Below, piece after piece: positions 8,732-16,425 of a stretch of DNA of 42,933 nt. The number at the start of each line of letters is the position of its first letter. Position 1 is the stretch's first letter. The stretch is from a virus. The stretch lies in IMG/VR virus record IMGVR_UViG_3300044641_003781, positions 1 to 42,933 of that record; one strand, given 5' to 3'. A program made the translations under genes and the position numbers. The notes beneath the pieces are model-generated. The model had not been told where the DNA came from and did not search any database. It saw nothing but the letters and a program-made list of their open reading frames with translations.

Positions 8732-9739
8732 CTAGGGGACCACGATCTTGTAGGCAGACTCAGCGCGGAGCACGCCCATGCCCAGGGCTTGGCGAGCAAC
8801 CATCAAGGTGGCTTGCATCTGGATGTTCCAGTCCCCGCTGGTGACCTGCAGAGAGGGGCTCAGCAGGGTCACAACACCCACGGCGTCGCGGTTGAAGATC
8901 AAGCCGCGGCACTTGGACAAGTTCTGAGCGTAGTCAGCGTTCTTGTCGCCGGTGACGTTGGTGTACGCCGGCTGGGTGACGTGGTTGGACATGAAGATGG
9001 GGATGCCCGCCACCTGCAGGGTCCGACCGGAAGCAATCGAACCGTTAGTGGTTCCACCGTTGAAGTCGGTGTTGATCGCTTTTGCCGACTGGGTGATGTA
9101 GAAGTATTCCTCAGGGGGGAACACGGCATACATCGAGTCGGTGGGCACGTCCTTCTTCTCGAAGTTGACGCGGGCATCGAAGATGCTGGCCACCAGTTCG
9201 TCGCCTTTGGCGGTGCTGGTAGCGGCCGCGTAGCCGGCAGACAGGGTCGTGCCAGCACCGATGCGACCTGCGTTGCCGGCCTTGGCCAGCGGTTCGGTCA
9301 CATTGGAAGCAGCGGCAAAGATCAGACGCGCAACGCGGCGGTCGTACTCATAGGCCAAGCTTCTGCCCAGCTCAGTTGTATAAATTTGCCTGACATCGTA
9401 GAAATTCATGAGCTCGTCGATCTGCGCGATGGCAGCGTCGGCGATCATCAGGCCATCGACTTCAATGACCCGCTCATTCAGGTCAGAAGGGCTATTGCCT
9501 TCCCCCAAAATAGGGACCCCTGGAGAATGGTAGCGAGCGCTCATCTTCCCGGTCAGGGGAAACGCTACGCTCTTGCCTCCTTTGATATTGCGTTCGCGGG
9601 TTTTTCCGCGAAATACCGTAGTCCGCAAGAAGGCGTCCAGCACCTCAGCGGCTCCAAGTTTCAGGAACAGGGCACGGTCGTCACCCGTGCCTTTGATCAT
9701 GCCAAGCCGCTGTAGGGCGGCATCGGGAGGAGTGGCCAT
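8732..9739 (-). CDS. Major capsid protein, T7 gp10-like
   Basis: A 335-residue capsid protein. It contains the conserved T7-like blocks FRGKTRERNIKGGKSVAFPL, YHSPGVPILG, VDGLMIADAAIAQIDELMNFYDVR and YEYDRRVARLIF, and later YAVFPPEEYFYITQS, RGLIFNRDAVGVV and MGVLRAESAYKIV. The fold is HK97-like; it forms the icosahedral shell on the scaffold. The ATG lies about 75 nt downstream of a 14-bp motif (9816-9829). No gp10B-type frameshift extension was identified. A strong terminator follows. Confidence 0.97.
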   Translation of the reverse strand: MATPPDAALQRLGMIKGTGDDRALFLKLGAAEVLDAFLRTTVFRGKTRERNIKGGKSVAFPLTGKMSARYHSPGVPILGEGNSPSDLNERVIEVDGLMIADAAIAQIDELMNFYDVRQIYTTELGRSLAYEYDRRVARLIFAAASNVTEPLAKAGNAGRIGAGTTLSAGYAAATSTAKGDELVASIFDARVNFEKKDVPTDSMYAVFPPEEYFYITQSAKAINTDFNGGTTNGSIASGRTLQVAGIPIFMSNHVTQPAYTNVTGDKNADYAQNLSKCRGLIFNRDAVGVVTLLSPSLQVTSGDWNIQMQATLMVARQALGMGVLRAESAYKIVVP

Positions 9740-9815
9740 TTCTAGAGAAGCAAGTGGTTGTTGAGGCCGCTTACCCCTTCACCGTCATGGGTTATCCCCC
9801 TAGGAGGGCCCACCG

Positions 9816-9829
9816 CTACAGGTCTGCAG
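9816..9829 (-). promoter_or_regulatory. 14-bp motif upstream of major capsid gene
   Basis: CTGCAGACCTGTAG on the minus strand, in the 106-nt gap between scaffold and capsid genes, about 76 nt before the capsid ATG. A dedicated promoter before the capsid gene also exists in T7 (phi10), which supports a promoter reading of this motif. Confidence 0.55.
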
Positions 9830-9845
9830 AGCTTCTGACAGGAAG

Positions 9846-10697
9846 CTACCCGAATACATCACTGGCCGCCAACATTTGCACAACCTTGGATCTGTAGGCC
9901 TCATCCACGTCGTACAGCCGGCGGCCCGATGAGTCGATCTTGTTCATCGCCTCGAGCACCTGGGCCTGGCTCTCGAAGGTCTTGGTAGTGGACGCCTTGC
10001 CGCTGCTCACCAGCTCAGGCTCCTTCAGCTCAGGCATGCGCTGGGTGGTGCCGATCGCCTGCTGCTGCAGGGCCCGCAGGGCCCAGCGGATCGCAGCCTT
10101 GTTGCCACTGTTGACCACGTCGTTGTAGTCAGCCAGGTCGTCTTTCGACAGGTTCTGCGCTGCCCATTGGCTGATCTCAGTGAACGACTCCTCGCCGCCG
10201 ACGAGATCCTTCATCTCGGCGATCTCGTTCTCGCTGAGCTCAGTGGCCTGGCTGCCACCGCCCTCGGCCAGGTAGCGCTCCACCACCGGACGGGGGATGC
10301 CAACGCCCTCCAGCTGAGCCATGAACGGCTCGATGTCCTGGCCCGCCTCATAGGCCGCGGCCATCTCGAAGGGGTTGAACTGGGCCTCCTCGAACTTGTC
10401 CGCCAGGAACTCGCCGTACTCCTTGACACCCTCCTCACGGGTGTAAGCCTTGGGCTGTGGAGACGAGGACTCTTCTGGGCTGGCCTCGTCGCGGGGCTGG
10501 CCCAGTTTTCTTTCAAGCTCCTGGTAGGCCCGCGCCAGTTCCTCGGGGCTGTTGAACTTGCCCAGGATCTTCTGGTCCTCCTGGCCCTGGGCCTCGGCCT
10601 GCTGCTCGGCAATGAACTCATCGAGCAGGGCCTCCTGACCTGGGGCGATCGGGCTTTCGCTGATCGCTTCAGCTGTGGACAGGCTGATGTCGCTCAT
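9846..10697 (-). CDS. Scaffolding (capsid assembly) protein, T7 gp9-like
   Basis: A 283-residue acidic, helical protein between portal and capsid genes. KILGKFNSPEELARAYQELERKLG is the characteristic N-terminal block of T7-like scaffolds, and the C-terminus (QAQVLEAMNKIDSSGRRLYDVDEAYRSKV, then a short tail) matches the capsid-binding end of the family. It should guide procapsid assembly and leave before maturation. The ATG overlaps the portal stop (ATGA). Confidence 0.93.
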   Translation of the reverse strand: MSDISLSTAEAISESPIAPGQEALLDEFIAEQQAEAQGQEDQKILGKFNSPEELARAYQELERKLGQPRDEASPEESSSPQPKAYTREEGVKEYGEFLADKFEEAQFNPFEMAAAYEAGQDIEPFMAQLEGVGIPRPVVERYLAEGGGSQATELSENEIAEMKDLVGGEESFTEISQWAAQNLSKDDLADYNDVVNSGNKAAIRWALRALQQQAIGTTQRMPELKEPELVSSGKASTTKTFESQAQVLEAMNKIDSSGRRLYDVDEAYRSKVVQMLAASDVFG

Positions 10698-12298
10698 TCG
10701 ATGGGTTGTTCGGGGGGCATTTGTTCAGCAGCCATCTGCTGCTCAATCGCAGCAGCGTTGGCTTGCTTCTGTGGGTCAGCCATGGGCGATGACATCGCCT
10801 GTTGAGCTAGGGCCATCTGCTGGGCGGCTTGTTGCTCTTGGGCAATTTGCTCGTCCGACTTCACCAATCCAAGGATGTCTACACCCATGGAGGATGCAAG
10901 CCTGCGGATCAGTTCACTCGGAACGATGTACTGGGGCACGGCGTCGGGAATGGTTTGACCGATCGTGTTCACGAAGCGGACCACCTTCTCGAGGTCGTTG
11001 TTCCGTCCCACGGCAGCCAGGCCCACGGACACCACTGGCCGCACCAGGTCCTTGGGCAGGGGCTTCATCTTCCCGGAGCGGATCAGGAGATCCAGCTTCC
11101 GGCTGACGTAGGGGGTCTGGAATTCGGTGGTGAGGATGGAGTAAATGGCGCCCAGGCTGTTCTCGATCTGGAGCGCCTGCAGCCTCACCTCTTCTGCTGT
11201 GGTGCGCTCCGAGTCGCGCACGTCAGCGAGCATGAAGGCCTGCGCCAGGCGGGCCTCGATGCGGGCCAGGCCCTGCATCGCAACACTGAGGTCGCCCGAC
11301 TTCTGCACCTGCAGGGCAGCCACGTCGTTGACATCGCCGGGCACAAATGCACCGTTGGCCGCCTCGGCCAGGGCCTTGGCCTTGGTGACGCCCGAAGGCT
11401 TCACCAGGAAGCGGATGGCGGCGCTGGCCAGGGAGCCCTCGGCGACAGCCTGGCTCAGGGCTTCAGCGGTCTGCAGGTCTGCCAGAGCAGCGCTCTCGAC
11501 ATAGCTCACGCCATACGGCTGGCCGTCCGTCCGTGACATGCGGAGGGGCATCCAGGGGTTGGAGTCCGCTGGCGCGGTGCCCTCAGTACCGGGGATGGGC
11601 TGGCCCTTCACTTCCTGCTGCCAGGTGATCCGATCGCCCTCCCACTGCACACGGGTGTAGATCTTCACCGTGCGGGCGTAGTCGCCAACCGGGTCGTCCT
11701 CTGAGCCGACAAGCCGTGCCACCTCGTCGTCGGACTCGAGGATGTCCTTCACCTTCTGGGGCAGGGTGTTGACTGCCAGCTCCTCGCAGGTGACCACCTC
11801 CAGCGGGTTGCCCATGGGGTCCCGGCTGCAGACGTAGCGGTTCAGGTGGTAGACCTTCAGGCCCTCCTTGCCCACATACAGCAGGACGTTGCCGGTGATG
11901 ATCAACCACAGCAGCGCCTCGTGAAAAGCCACGCGGTCGTTCGTGGCCTCGATGGACCGCAGCACCTCGCGCTCCATGTTGGCCAGGGCCGACTCGAGCT
12001 CGGACTTGGCCTCCAGGGGGATGCCCTGCTTGACCATCTCCACCTCGTTCAAGGCAAAGCGGAAGAACGATTCCGTCGGCGGGAGCAGGGCAAGAAGCAT
12101 GCGACTCGCCAGATTGAGACAGCCCCTGGCGCCGATGCCGTTCCACGGCAAAGGAAACGTTTCCTTGGTGCCGGTAGTCGGCTCGTTGCTGGCGGGGACC
12201 AGGTACGGAAGCGTGAGCTTCGAGGCCTGGCGCCCGCGGTCGAGGTAGTAGTTGCGGTCGGACTCGAGGGCCCGGTAACGCTGCTCTGCAGTTGCCAT
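10694..12298 (-). CDS. Portal (head-tail connector) protein, T7 gp8-like
   Basis: A 534-residue portal protein. Seen blocks: YRALESDRNYYLDRGRQASKLTLPYL at the N-terminus, PFPWNGIGARG-like sequence (here PLPWNGIGARGCLNLASRM), LLPPTESFFRF, ITGNVLLYVGKEGLKVYHLNRYVC, and SRTDGQPYGVSYVE. These are typical of T7-like connectors. The C-terminus is Gln/Ala-rich. It forms the dodecameric DNA channel and docks the terminase. It starts 2 nt after the previous gene and overlaps the scaffold start. Confidence 0.96.
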   Translation of the reverse strand: MATAEQRYRALESDRNYYLDRGRQASKLTLPYLVPASNEPTTGTKETFPLPWNGIGARGCLNLASRMLLALLPPTESFFRFALNEVEMVKQGIPLEAKSELESALANMEREVLRSIEATNDRVAFHEALLWLIITGNVLLYVGKEGLKVYHLNRYVCSRDPMGNPLEVVTCEELAVNTLPQKVKDILESDDEVARLVGSEDDPVGDYARTVKIYTRVQWEGDRITWQQEVKGQPIPGTEGTAPADSNPWMPLRMSRTDGQPYGVSYVESAALADLQTAEALSQAVAEGSLASAAIRFLVKPSGVTKAKALAEAANGAFVPGDVNDVAALQVQKSGDLSVAMQGLARIEARLAQAFMLADVRDSERTTAEEVRLQALQIENSLGAIYSILTTEFQTPYVSRKLDLLIRSGKMKPLPKDLVRPVVSVGLAAVGRNNDLEKVVRFVNTIGQTIPDAVPQYIVPSELIRRLASSMGVDILGLVKSDEQIAQEQQAAQQMALAQQAMSSPMADPQKQANAAAIEQQMAAEQMPPEQPIE

Positions 12299-12300
12299 GG

Positions 12301-13068
12301 TCAGACCGCGATGTTGAGGCCGGTGCCGAGGCCGGCAGCGGTGAGGGGGCCGATGGCCAACGACGTGTTGGCCAGGGGCTTACGGCGAGCCGTGATGGCC
12401 GACGTGGTTTGCGCCCCTGCAACAGGAGCAGCGGCCGATGTTGTGACCGCATAGGGCCCGGCCTGGGCGACCTGCTGATTGGCCGCGGACATCTGGCCAG
12501 CCAGGTCGCTCATCATTCCCATGTAGAGCTCCTGGTTCCTGACGTTGGCCTCGTTCTGCTTGGCCAAGGCGTCAAGCAGCGCCTGGACGTTGGCATCGAC
12601 TGAGTCGTTCCAGTCCCCTGTTCCTTTTGGGCTGGTATCCGTGTTCTTGTCCGTGTTGTTGTCATCGCCCCCAGTGTCGGCCACCTGTTTGACCACCTTC
12701 ACCGTGGTTGGAGCCGCGTAGCTGTAGGTGCCTGCCGTGTTCTGGGTGAACTTGGGATTCTCTGGCGCAGGAGCCGGGTTGACCATCAGGCCGTTGTTGA
12801 TCCGCGCCTGGTCGATGTACGACAGCTGCGAGGTGACGGCCGCAGGGTTGTAGGTGATCTGCCCACTGGGCTTGATGGTGAGCCCGGTGTTCTGCTGGGC
12901 GTTGCTGGTGACCGTGACACCCTTGGCAGCCTGGTTTGAGATGGCGACTGCAGCGCTACCACCGCTTTGGGCGGCAGCTGCCTGGATCGCTTTGGCCTCT
13001 GAGCCGCTGATCTTTCCGTCCGATGCCGCTTTCTTGGCGACGTTGTTGACCTTCTTCTGTCCTGCCAT
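12301..13068 (-). CDS. Virion-associated protein, gp7.3-like position
   Basis: A 255-residue Ala/Thr/Asn/Gln-rich protein immediately before the portal gene. A basic N-terminus (KKVNNVAKKAASDGK) precedes a low-complexity body; the C-terminus TSAITARRKPLANTSLAIGP followed by a Gly/Leu stretch looks like a conserved docking tail. Genes here in T7-like phages encode small virion proteins such as gp6.7 and gp7.3, the latter needed for tail assembly. The Shine-Dalgarno sequence TAGGAGG overlaps the preceding stop, 6 nt before the ATG. Function is inferred from position. Confidence 0.6.
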   Translation of the reverse strand: MAGQKKVNNVAKKAASDGKISGSEAKAIQAAAAQSGGSAAVAISNQAAKGVTVTSNAQQNTGLTIKPSGQITYNPAAVTSQLSYIDQARINNGLMVNPAPAPENPKFTQNTAGTYSYAAPTTVKVVKQVADTGGDDNNTDKNTDTSPKGTGDWNDSVDANVQALLDALAKQNEANVRNQELYMGMMSDLAGQMSAANQQVAQAGPYAVTTSAAAPVAGAQTTSAITARRKPLANTSLAIGPLTAAGLGTGLNIAV

Positions 13069-13077
13069 GGGTGCCTC

Positions 13078-13635
13078 CTAGATGGTGAGAGTGGAATCGC
13101 TGGCCCGGTCAATCCGGAGCGAGCGTCTGCCCCTTGATCTGGGGGAATCCGTCTCCTCGTCTCGGTTGGAACCAATCAGTGGCGCGTTCGCTGTCTTCTC
13201 TGGAGGTGGCGGGCCGATCAGCATGCTCATCCGCATGGCGTCCTGCTGAAGCAGCTGCTGGTTGTTGGCTGCAGCAGTGGCCAGGTCGTTGACCCCCTGC
13301 ATCGTTTGCTGCAGCCCCATCGTTGAGGCGTTGACCAGGTCCTGGGCGACGTTCAGTGGATTGGATGGGTCAAGCAGGTCCTTGACCTTGTCCCACATGA
13401 AGTCGGTCGCGTCCTCGACCTTGTTGGCCCGCTTATCGACGTACTTCGGAGCCTTGTCGAGCTTCTTCTTTGCGTTGTTCAGCTTGCGGCGATAGGCCTC
13501 AGGATCCATCCGATCCTTGCGGTCCTTGATGTTTTCAACCCGCGCCTTGGCCTGCCGGTATTTGTCCGTCTTCTTCAGGGGGTCTGTGATCACGGCAGCG
13601 TTTGCGCTGCCGGCACCACCGCTTCCGCTACACAT
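13078..13635 (-). CDS. Small virion-associated protein, gp6.7-like position
   Basis: About 185 residues from MCSGSGGAGSANAAVITDPL. The ATG at 13635 overlaps the preceding stop as TGATG, so I prefer it to the longer open frame. A Gly/Ala/Ser-rich N-terminus is followed by a strongly basic helical region (residues ~25-80, many Lys/Arg/Asp), an amphipathic middle (NPLNVAQDLVNASTMGLQQTMQ) and a basic Ser/Arg-rich tail. No family recognised. Place between exonuclease and portal suggests a minor head or internal protein. Confidence 0.55.
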   Translation of the reverse strand: MCSGSGGAGSANAAVITDPLKKTDKYRQAKARVENIKDRKDRMDPEAYRRKLNNAKKKLDKAPKYVDKRANKVEDATDFMWDKVKDLLDPSNPLNVAQDLVNASTMGLQQTMQGVNDLATAAANNQQLLQQDAMRMSMLIGPPPPEKTANAPLIGSNRDEETDSPRSRGRRSLRIDRASDSTLTI

Positions 13636-13832
13636 CAGCCCAGCTCCGTGTCGATGCCACCCGAAAGCTGTTCCTCGAGCTTGGCGTGAAGCCAGCGAAC
13701 GACAGAGGCTTGGCCCGCACGGAACCAAACCTCTCGATCGTTCCACTCAAGATCAGCCGCCTGGTCGGGGAATTGCTCGGCCAGGACAGCCACCAGGCGC
13801 TCGGGAATAGGTGGCACCCAGGACTGACCCAT
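13635..13832 (-). CDS. Small conserved-type phage protein (65 aa)
   Basis: MGQSWVPPIPERLVAVLAEQ begins a 65-residue, mildly acidic protein with a PPIPERLV motif and a Trp-rich middle (LEWNDREVWFRAGQASVVRWL). Short proteins with a PPIP-type start commonly sit between exonuclease and portal genes in T7-like cyanophages, but I cannot name a function. The ATG is only 2 nt beyond a 14-bp motif (13835-13848); a GTG one codon earlier overlaps the motif. Confidence 0.6.
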   Translation of the reverse strand: MGQSWVPPIPERLVAVLAEQFPDQAADLEWNDREVWFRAGQASVVRWLHAKLEEQLSGGIDTELG

Positions 13833-13834
13833 CA

Positions 13835-13848
13835 CTACAGGGGTGGAG
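13835..13848 (-). promoter_or_regulatory. 14-bp motif before late head genes
   Basis: CTCCACCCCTGTAG on the minus strand, ending 2 nt before the ATG of the 65-residue gene and just after the exonuclease stop. It shares 12 of 14 bases with copies at 21749 and 24160. It may open the late (structural) transcription unit. Confidence 0.5.
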
Positions 13849-13856
13849 GAATGTCC

Positions 13857-14582
13857 TCAGGTTACCGGCGGGTTCCAGGGCTGCGCCCTTCCGTCCTGAT
13901 ACTCCCCAGCGCGAAGAATCCTGGCGCAGCGGGCCATTGCAACTGCGTAGTCCAGGTCCTTCTTTGCCTTCTCGTAGGCAGCCAGCACCACATTCCACAT
14001 CTCCAGCTCTGTAGTGCAGTCCTCGAGCATGCGCTCGGCCCGCACCACACCAAGGCCAGGGCAGCCGGGGTAACCGTCAGTGGCATCACCCGCCAGGGCT
14101 TGGATGTAGAAGCGGCGATCGGCGTCAGCCTGCGTGCTTTCGAGCAGCGTCCCGTCATCCTTCAGGTGGAGGCCGGGGATGGTGAGCAGGTCTTTGTCGC
14201 CGGAGACGATGACATCGCCCTCCTCGTAACTGACCCCGATCACGTCATCGCCCTCGAGGCTGTCGAGCTCGAGGGATTCCCAGATGTCAGCGGCCCAGGC
14301 CCTCAGCTGCTTGTAGCCAGCAGGCCGGCGCTTGCCCCGGCGGTTGGACTTGTAGCTGGGCCAGAAGCTGTAGCGGAAGTTGGTCTTAGACCCGAAGCAC
14401 AGCGCCGGCTGGTGATCCGGGAGCGTGTCACGCACCCAGTCCATGCAGTCCAGGAAAGCGTTTTTGGCGATGGAGTGGTCGCACACATAGGTCCACACCT
14501 CGGGCTGCCACTCGGCCTCGAGCTCGCCCTTGGTGGCCGAGCGGAACAGGAACAGATCAACGTCAATAAGGGCCCTGCTCAT
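13857..14582 (-). CDS. 5'-3' exonuclease, T7 gp6-like
   Basis: A 241-residue protein from MSRALIDVDLFLFRSA; the ATG at 14582 overlaps the upstream stop (ATGA), so this start is preferred over one 12 codons earlier. Metal-binding motifs of the FEN/5'-nuclease family are visible: LIDVDLFLFR, NFRYSFWPSYKSNR, LEGDDVIGV, VSGDKDLLTIPG and LAGDATDGYPGCPGLG (the helix-hairpin-helix region). In T7 the homologue removes primers and degrades host DNA to nucleotides. It closes the DNA metabolism block. Confidence 0.95.
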   Translation of the reverse strand: MSRALIDVDLFLFRSATKGELEAEWQPEVWTYVCDHSIAKNAFLDCMDWVRDTLPDHQPALCFGSKTNFRYSFWPSYKSNRRGKRRPAGYKQLRAWAADIWESLELDSLEGDDVIGVSYEEGDVIVSGDKDLLTIPGLHLKDDGTLLESTQADADRRFYIQALAGDATDGYPGCPGLGVVRAERMLEDCTTELEMWNVVLAAYEKAKKDLDYAVAMARCARILRAGEYQDGRAQPWNPPVT

Positions 14583-15031
14583 CGGTCGGCCTCCCGCTCC
14601 AGCTTCAGCGCAGTCCATGTGTGTTCGCCTTCCTTGAGCCAGGCCACCACCTCGCGGATCGCGGCGCGGGCTTCAGGCTCCCAGTTGACGGCCTCGTCGT
14701 CCCAGCAGGAAGAGTCTTCGCATCGACTGATGGCGATGGCGACCCGCTTCAACAACGAGCCGCTGACCATTTTGTTGACCTCACCAATATGGTCAGATCC
14801 CTTGGCAGCACTGGGCTCAGGGGTTGAACTCCTAATTTGGCTTGGATTAGGAGTTGGCTTGGAGGTGGCTTCGAGCGCTTCAACCCGCATCCACAGCCTG
14901 TCAATCAACCTGGAGTGAGTGTCAACATTCTTGCCCCATTCCAGCGTTGCCAGGCGCTGGGTTTCATACTTGCGCTCCAGCGCCTTGACCCTGGTGCAGA
15001 GCTCTTCGTGAGTGGCCTTGTGTTCAGTCAC
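14579..15031 (-). CDS. Hypothetical coiled-coil protein
   Basis: A 150-residue protein starting with GTG at 15031, overlapping the previous stop (GTGA). Residues 1-55 have heptad-like spacing (EELCTRVKALERKYETQRLA, SRLIDRLWMRVEALEA), a Pro/Ser linker follows, and the C-terminal half is acidic and helical. No family recognised. Its middle contains a perfect 10-bp inverted repeat at DNA level (14828-14856). Lies between a zinc ribbon gene and the exonuclease. Confidence 0.6.
   Translation of the reverse strand: MTEHKATHEELCTRVKALERKYETQRLATLEWGKNVDTHSRLIDRLWMRVEALEATSKPTPNPSQIRSSTPEPSAAKGSDHIGEVNKMVSGSLLKRVAIAISRCEDSSCWDDEAVNWEPEARAAIREVVAWLKEGEHTWTALKLEREADR
14828..14856. repeat. Perfect 10-bp inverted repeat inside a coding region
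   Basis: AACTCCTAAT and ATTAGGAGTT flank a 9-base loop TTGGCTTGG, and the loop sequence recurs directly after the right arm. It lies in the Pro/Ser linker of the coiled-coil protein and is more AT-rich than its surroundings. It could be an mRNA hairpin or a protein site; there is no T tract for termination. Confidence 0.8.
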
Positions 15032-15240
15032 GCTGCAGTCCTCACGGTGAAAGTTGGCTTACCGACAGCCTTCCGCTGCCAGCTGAGTTGCCAGGTTTCG
15101 AGTGGCTTTTCCCCTGAGGCCAGGGTGTAGAAGCGGTAGTCGCACTCCAGGCATTTGCGCCTGCGCAGTCGTTCGCCCTCGGCCCCCACAAAGCTCGAGG
15201 TGCAGCGGGTTTCGCTGTTGCACTTGGGGCAGCAGGTCAT
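15028..15240 (-). CDS. Small zinc-ribbon protein
   Basis: A 70-residue protein. MTCCPKCNSETRCTSSF, then RRRKCLECDYRFYTLASGE, gives two CxxC pairs in the arrangement of an NrdR/Ogr-like zinc ribbon, with arginines between them. It is too short for a full NrdR (no ATP-cone). A role in binding nucleic acid or the transcription machinery is plausible but not shown. Overlaps both neighbours by ATGA/GTGA junctions. Confidence 0.7.
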   Translation of the reverse strand: MTCCPKCNSETRCTSSFVGAEGERLRRRKCLECDYRFYTLASGEKPLETWQLSWQRKAVGKPTFTVRTAA

Positions 15241-15674
15241 GGCTTGTCCTCAACAAAGGCGGCACACAGGGTGGCGGCACGGCCGCGGCTGAACTTGCAC
15301 TCGGGGAAGCCCAGGGTGCAGTTCTCGTAGGCGAAGTGGATGCACTCGCTGCAGTCGCGCTTGGGCAGCTCGCGCCAGCGGCGGATGCTCACGCCCAGGG
15401 CCTCGAGCCGGTCCTGGGTCAGCGCCTTGCGGGGACCGGGCAGGCTGCCACCGCCCTTGTGAACGGGCCGGGGCCTATCCCTCAGGTCCAGGTCGGTGTG
15501 ACCCCAGGATGTCCAGCGGACAATGCGACTGACCTGGCCGCAGCTGACGCTGTAATCCGCGGCCAGCTCGGAGCAGGAGGCGCCGTCCAGGTGGCGCAGC
15601 CTGAGCTCGCGGATTGTGGCCTCGTCGAACTTGGAGCGGGTGTTGCCCTCGCCGCTTTGAAAGTTGTGGTTCAT
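15237..15674 (-). CDS. HTH protein with C-terminal cysteine cluster
   Basis: About 145 residues from MNHNFQSGEGNTRSKFDEAT; ATG 15674 overlaps the upstream stop. Residues ~15-60 (IRELRLRHLDGASCSELAADYSVSCGQVSRIVR) read as a helix-turn-helix of the resolvase/transposase or HNH-associated type found in phage genes. The C-terminal 45 residues hold CSEC, then three further cysteines (ENC, PEC, TLC), a probable zinc-binding unit. The start is preceded by an ACC-repeat element. Probably a DNA-binding regulator; target unknown. Confidence 0.65.
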   Translation of the reverse strand: MNHNFQSGEGNTRSKFDEATIRELRLRHLDGASCSELAADYSVSCGQVSRIVRWTSWGHTDLDLRDRPRPVHKGGGSLPGPRKALTQDRLEALGVSIRRWRELPKRDCSECIHFAYENCTLGFPECKFSRGRAATLCAAFVEDKP

Positions 15675-15922
15675 GGTTCGGTGGTGGTGGTTGTTCCCTT
15701 GGCCCCGCCGGTCCACTGATCGGAATCGCGCAGCAGGCGATCAGCGATCTCGTGGACCATGGTGTGGCAGATGCGGGCCTGCTCTTTGGCTGGCGCCCAG
15801 GCGCGGACCTCCTCGGACACCAGCGCCAGAACGGCCTGCATCCGGGCGGTGGCGTCGACGGTGAGATCGTCCGTACCCCAGTAGGCGTCGAGGCAACGGG
15901 CGATAAGGGTTGAGCTGGTCAT
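15671..15922 (-). CDS. Hypothetical protein (83 aa)
   Basis: MTSSTLIARCLDAYWGTDDL starts an 83-residue, mainly helical, acidic protein ending in a poly-Thr tail (GTTTTTEP) that is encoded by the ACC repeat. ATG 15922 overlaps the upstream stop (ATGA). No recognised family. It is one link of a chain of five small overlapping genes between primase-helicase and exonuclease. Confidence 0.6.
   Translation of the reverse strand: MTSSTLIARCLDAYWGTDDLTVDATARMQAVLALVSEEVRAWAPAKEQARICHTMVHEIADRLLRDSDQWTGGAKGTTTTTEP
15678..15692 (-). promoter_or_regulatory. ACC-repeat element before HTH gene start
   Basis: Minus-strand AACCACCACCACCGAACC lies within the 3' end of the preceding gene, immediately before ATG 15674. 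The same ACC(n)-GAACC sequence precedes other starts (integrase, gene at 26124). A possible unstructured translation enhancer. Confidence 0.4.
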
Positions 15923-16095
15923 TCGTCTTCCATCTCCAGGACGTGTTGCATGGCGCGGATGTAGCCGTTCCAGAAGCTGGCGACGCATGCTGCGCCCTCC
16001 TGCTCGGCCGTGTTGCAGCGCCTGTAGGCGTCGATCAGGCAGCGCTTGATCGCTGCACGGCCAACGTCCAGCTGCTCCTCACTCTGCTGGTTCAT
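15919..16095 (-). CDS. Hypothetical protein (58 aa)
   Basis: Short gene encoding MNQQSEEQLDVGRAAIKRCL and continuing through ACVASFWNGYIRAMQHVLEM to a stop that overlaps the next ATG (ATGA). It is helical with a Trp/Tyr-containing amphipathic segment. It overlaps the preceding gene by 17 nt. Supported by tight packing and compatible start/stop junctions; function unknown. Confidence 0.55.
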   Translation of the reverse strand: MNQQSEEQLDVGRAAIKRCLIDAYRRCNTAEQEGAACVASFWNGYIRAMQHVLEMEDE

Positions 16096-16252
16096 TTTTG
16101 ACCTCCCATGAATTGAGAACGTGAACGGTTGACATGTCTGGCCAGCGGCTCTTCATGACCCGCTTGACTTCGCGGAAGTCTTTGGCGTGGATGTTGTGAA
16201 TCACCATGGGCCTGTGACCCGGCAGCTTCACTTGCAGGATGTAGCTCCTCAT
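16079..16252 (-). CDS. Hypothetical protein (57 aa)
   Basis: Encodes MRSYILQVKLPGHRPMVIHN followed by a basic helical segment (AKDFREVKRVMKSRWPDMST) and a short C-terminus. The beta-then-helix pattern recalls small nucleic-acid-binding phage proteins, but no family is recognised. The ATG at 16252 overlaps the previous stop (ATGA). A competing frame over the same bases lacks such junctions and was rejected. Confidence 0.6.
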   Translation of the reverse strand: MRSYILQVKLPGHRPMVIHNIHAKDFREVKRVMKSRWPDMSTVHVLNSWEVKNEPAE

Positions 16253-16425
16253 GATTCGGGCTTGATGTTGCGTGTGTCGTAAACGCGCGTGACCCTGTTG
16301 ACCGATCCAACGCTCCAGGAAACAGAAGCGCTGTTGTCGTAGACGTGAGAGATCACGCCCTTCTTCCAGCCGTCAGCGGTGTAGAAGCGCACCTTCTGCC
16401 CCCGCCTGATCTGGTTCCACCTCAC
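16249..16425 (-). CDS. Small SH3-like protein (58 aa)
   Basis: Starts with GTG at 16425, overlapping the primase-helicase stop (GTGA). The sequence RWNQIRRGQKVRFYTADGWK, then KGVISHVYDNSASVSWSVGSV, looks like a compact beta-barrel of SH3/KOW type, often nucleic-acid or protein binding. No family name can be given. The next gene overlaps its stop by ATGA. Confidence 0.6.
   Translation of the reverse strand: MRWNQIRRGQKVRFYTADGWKKGVISHVYDNSASVSWSVGSVNRVTRVYDTRNIKPES

Noticed and set aside
14000-14020. 14-bp motif-like sequence inside the exonuclease gene
   Set aside because: It has CTACA but not the CTGYAG half and lies mid-gene; treated as chance. A similar mid-gene match near 36415 was also set aside.
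15028-15240. Complete NrdR repressor
   Set aside because: Only the zinc ribbon is present; the ATP-cone domain is missing, and the same is true of 18013-18225.
16092-16310. 72-residue frame overlapping the 57-residue gene
   Set aside because: It lacks matching start/stop junctions with neighbours, while the alternative frame (16079-16252) overlaps both neighbours cleanly.
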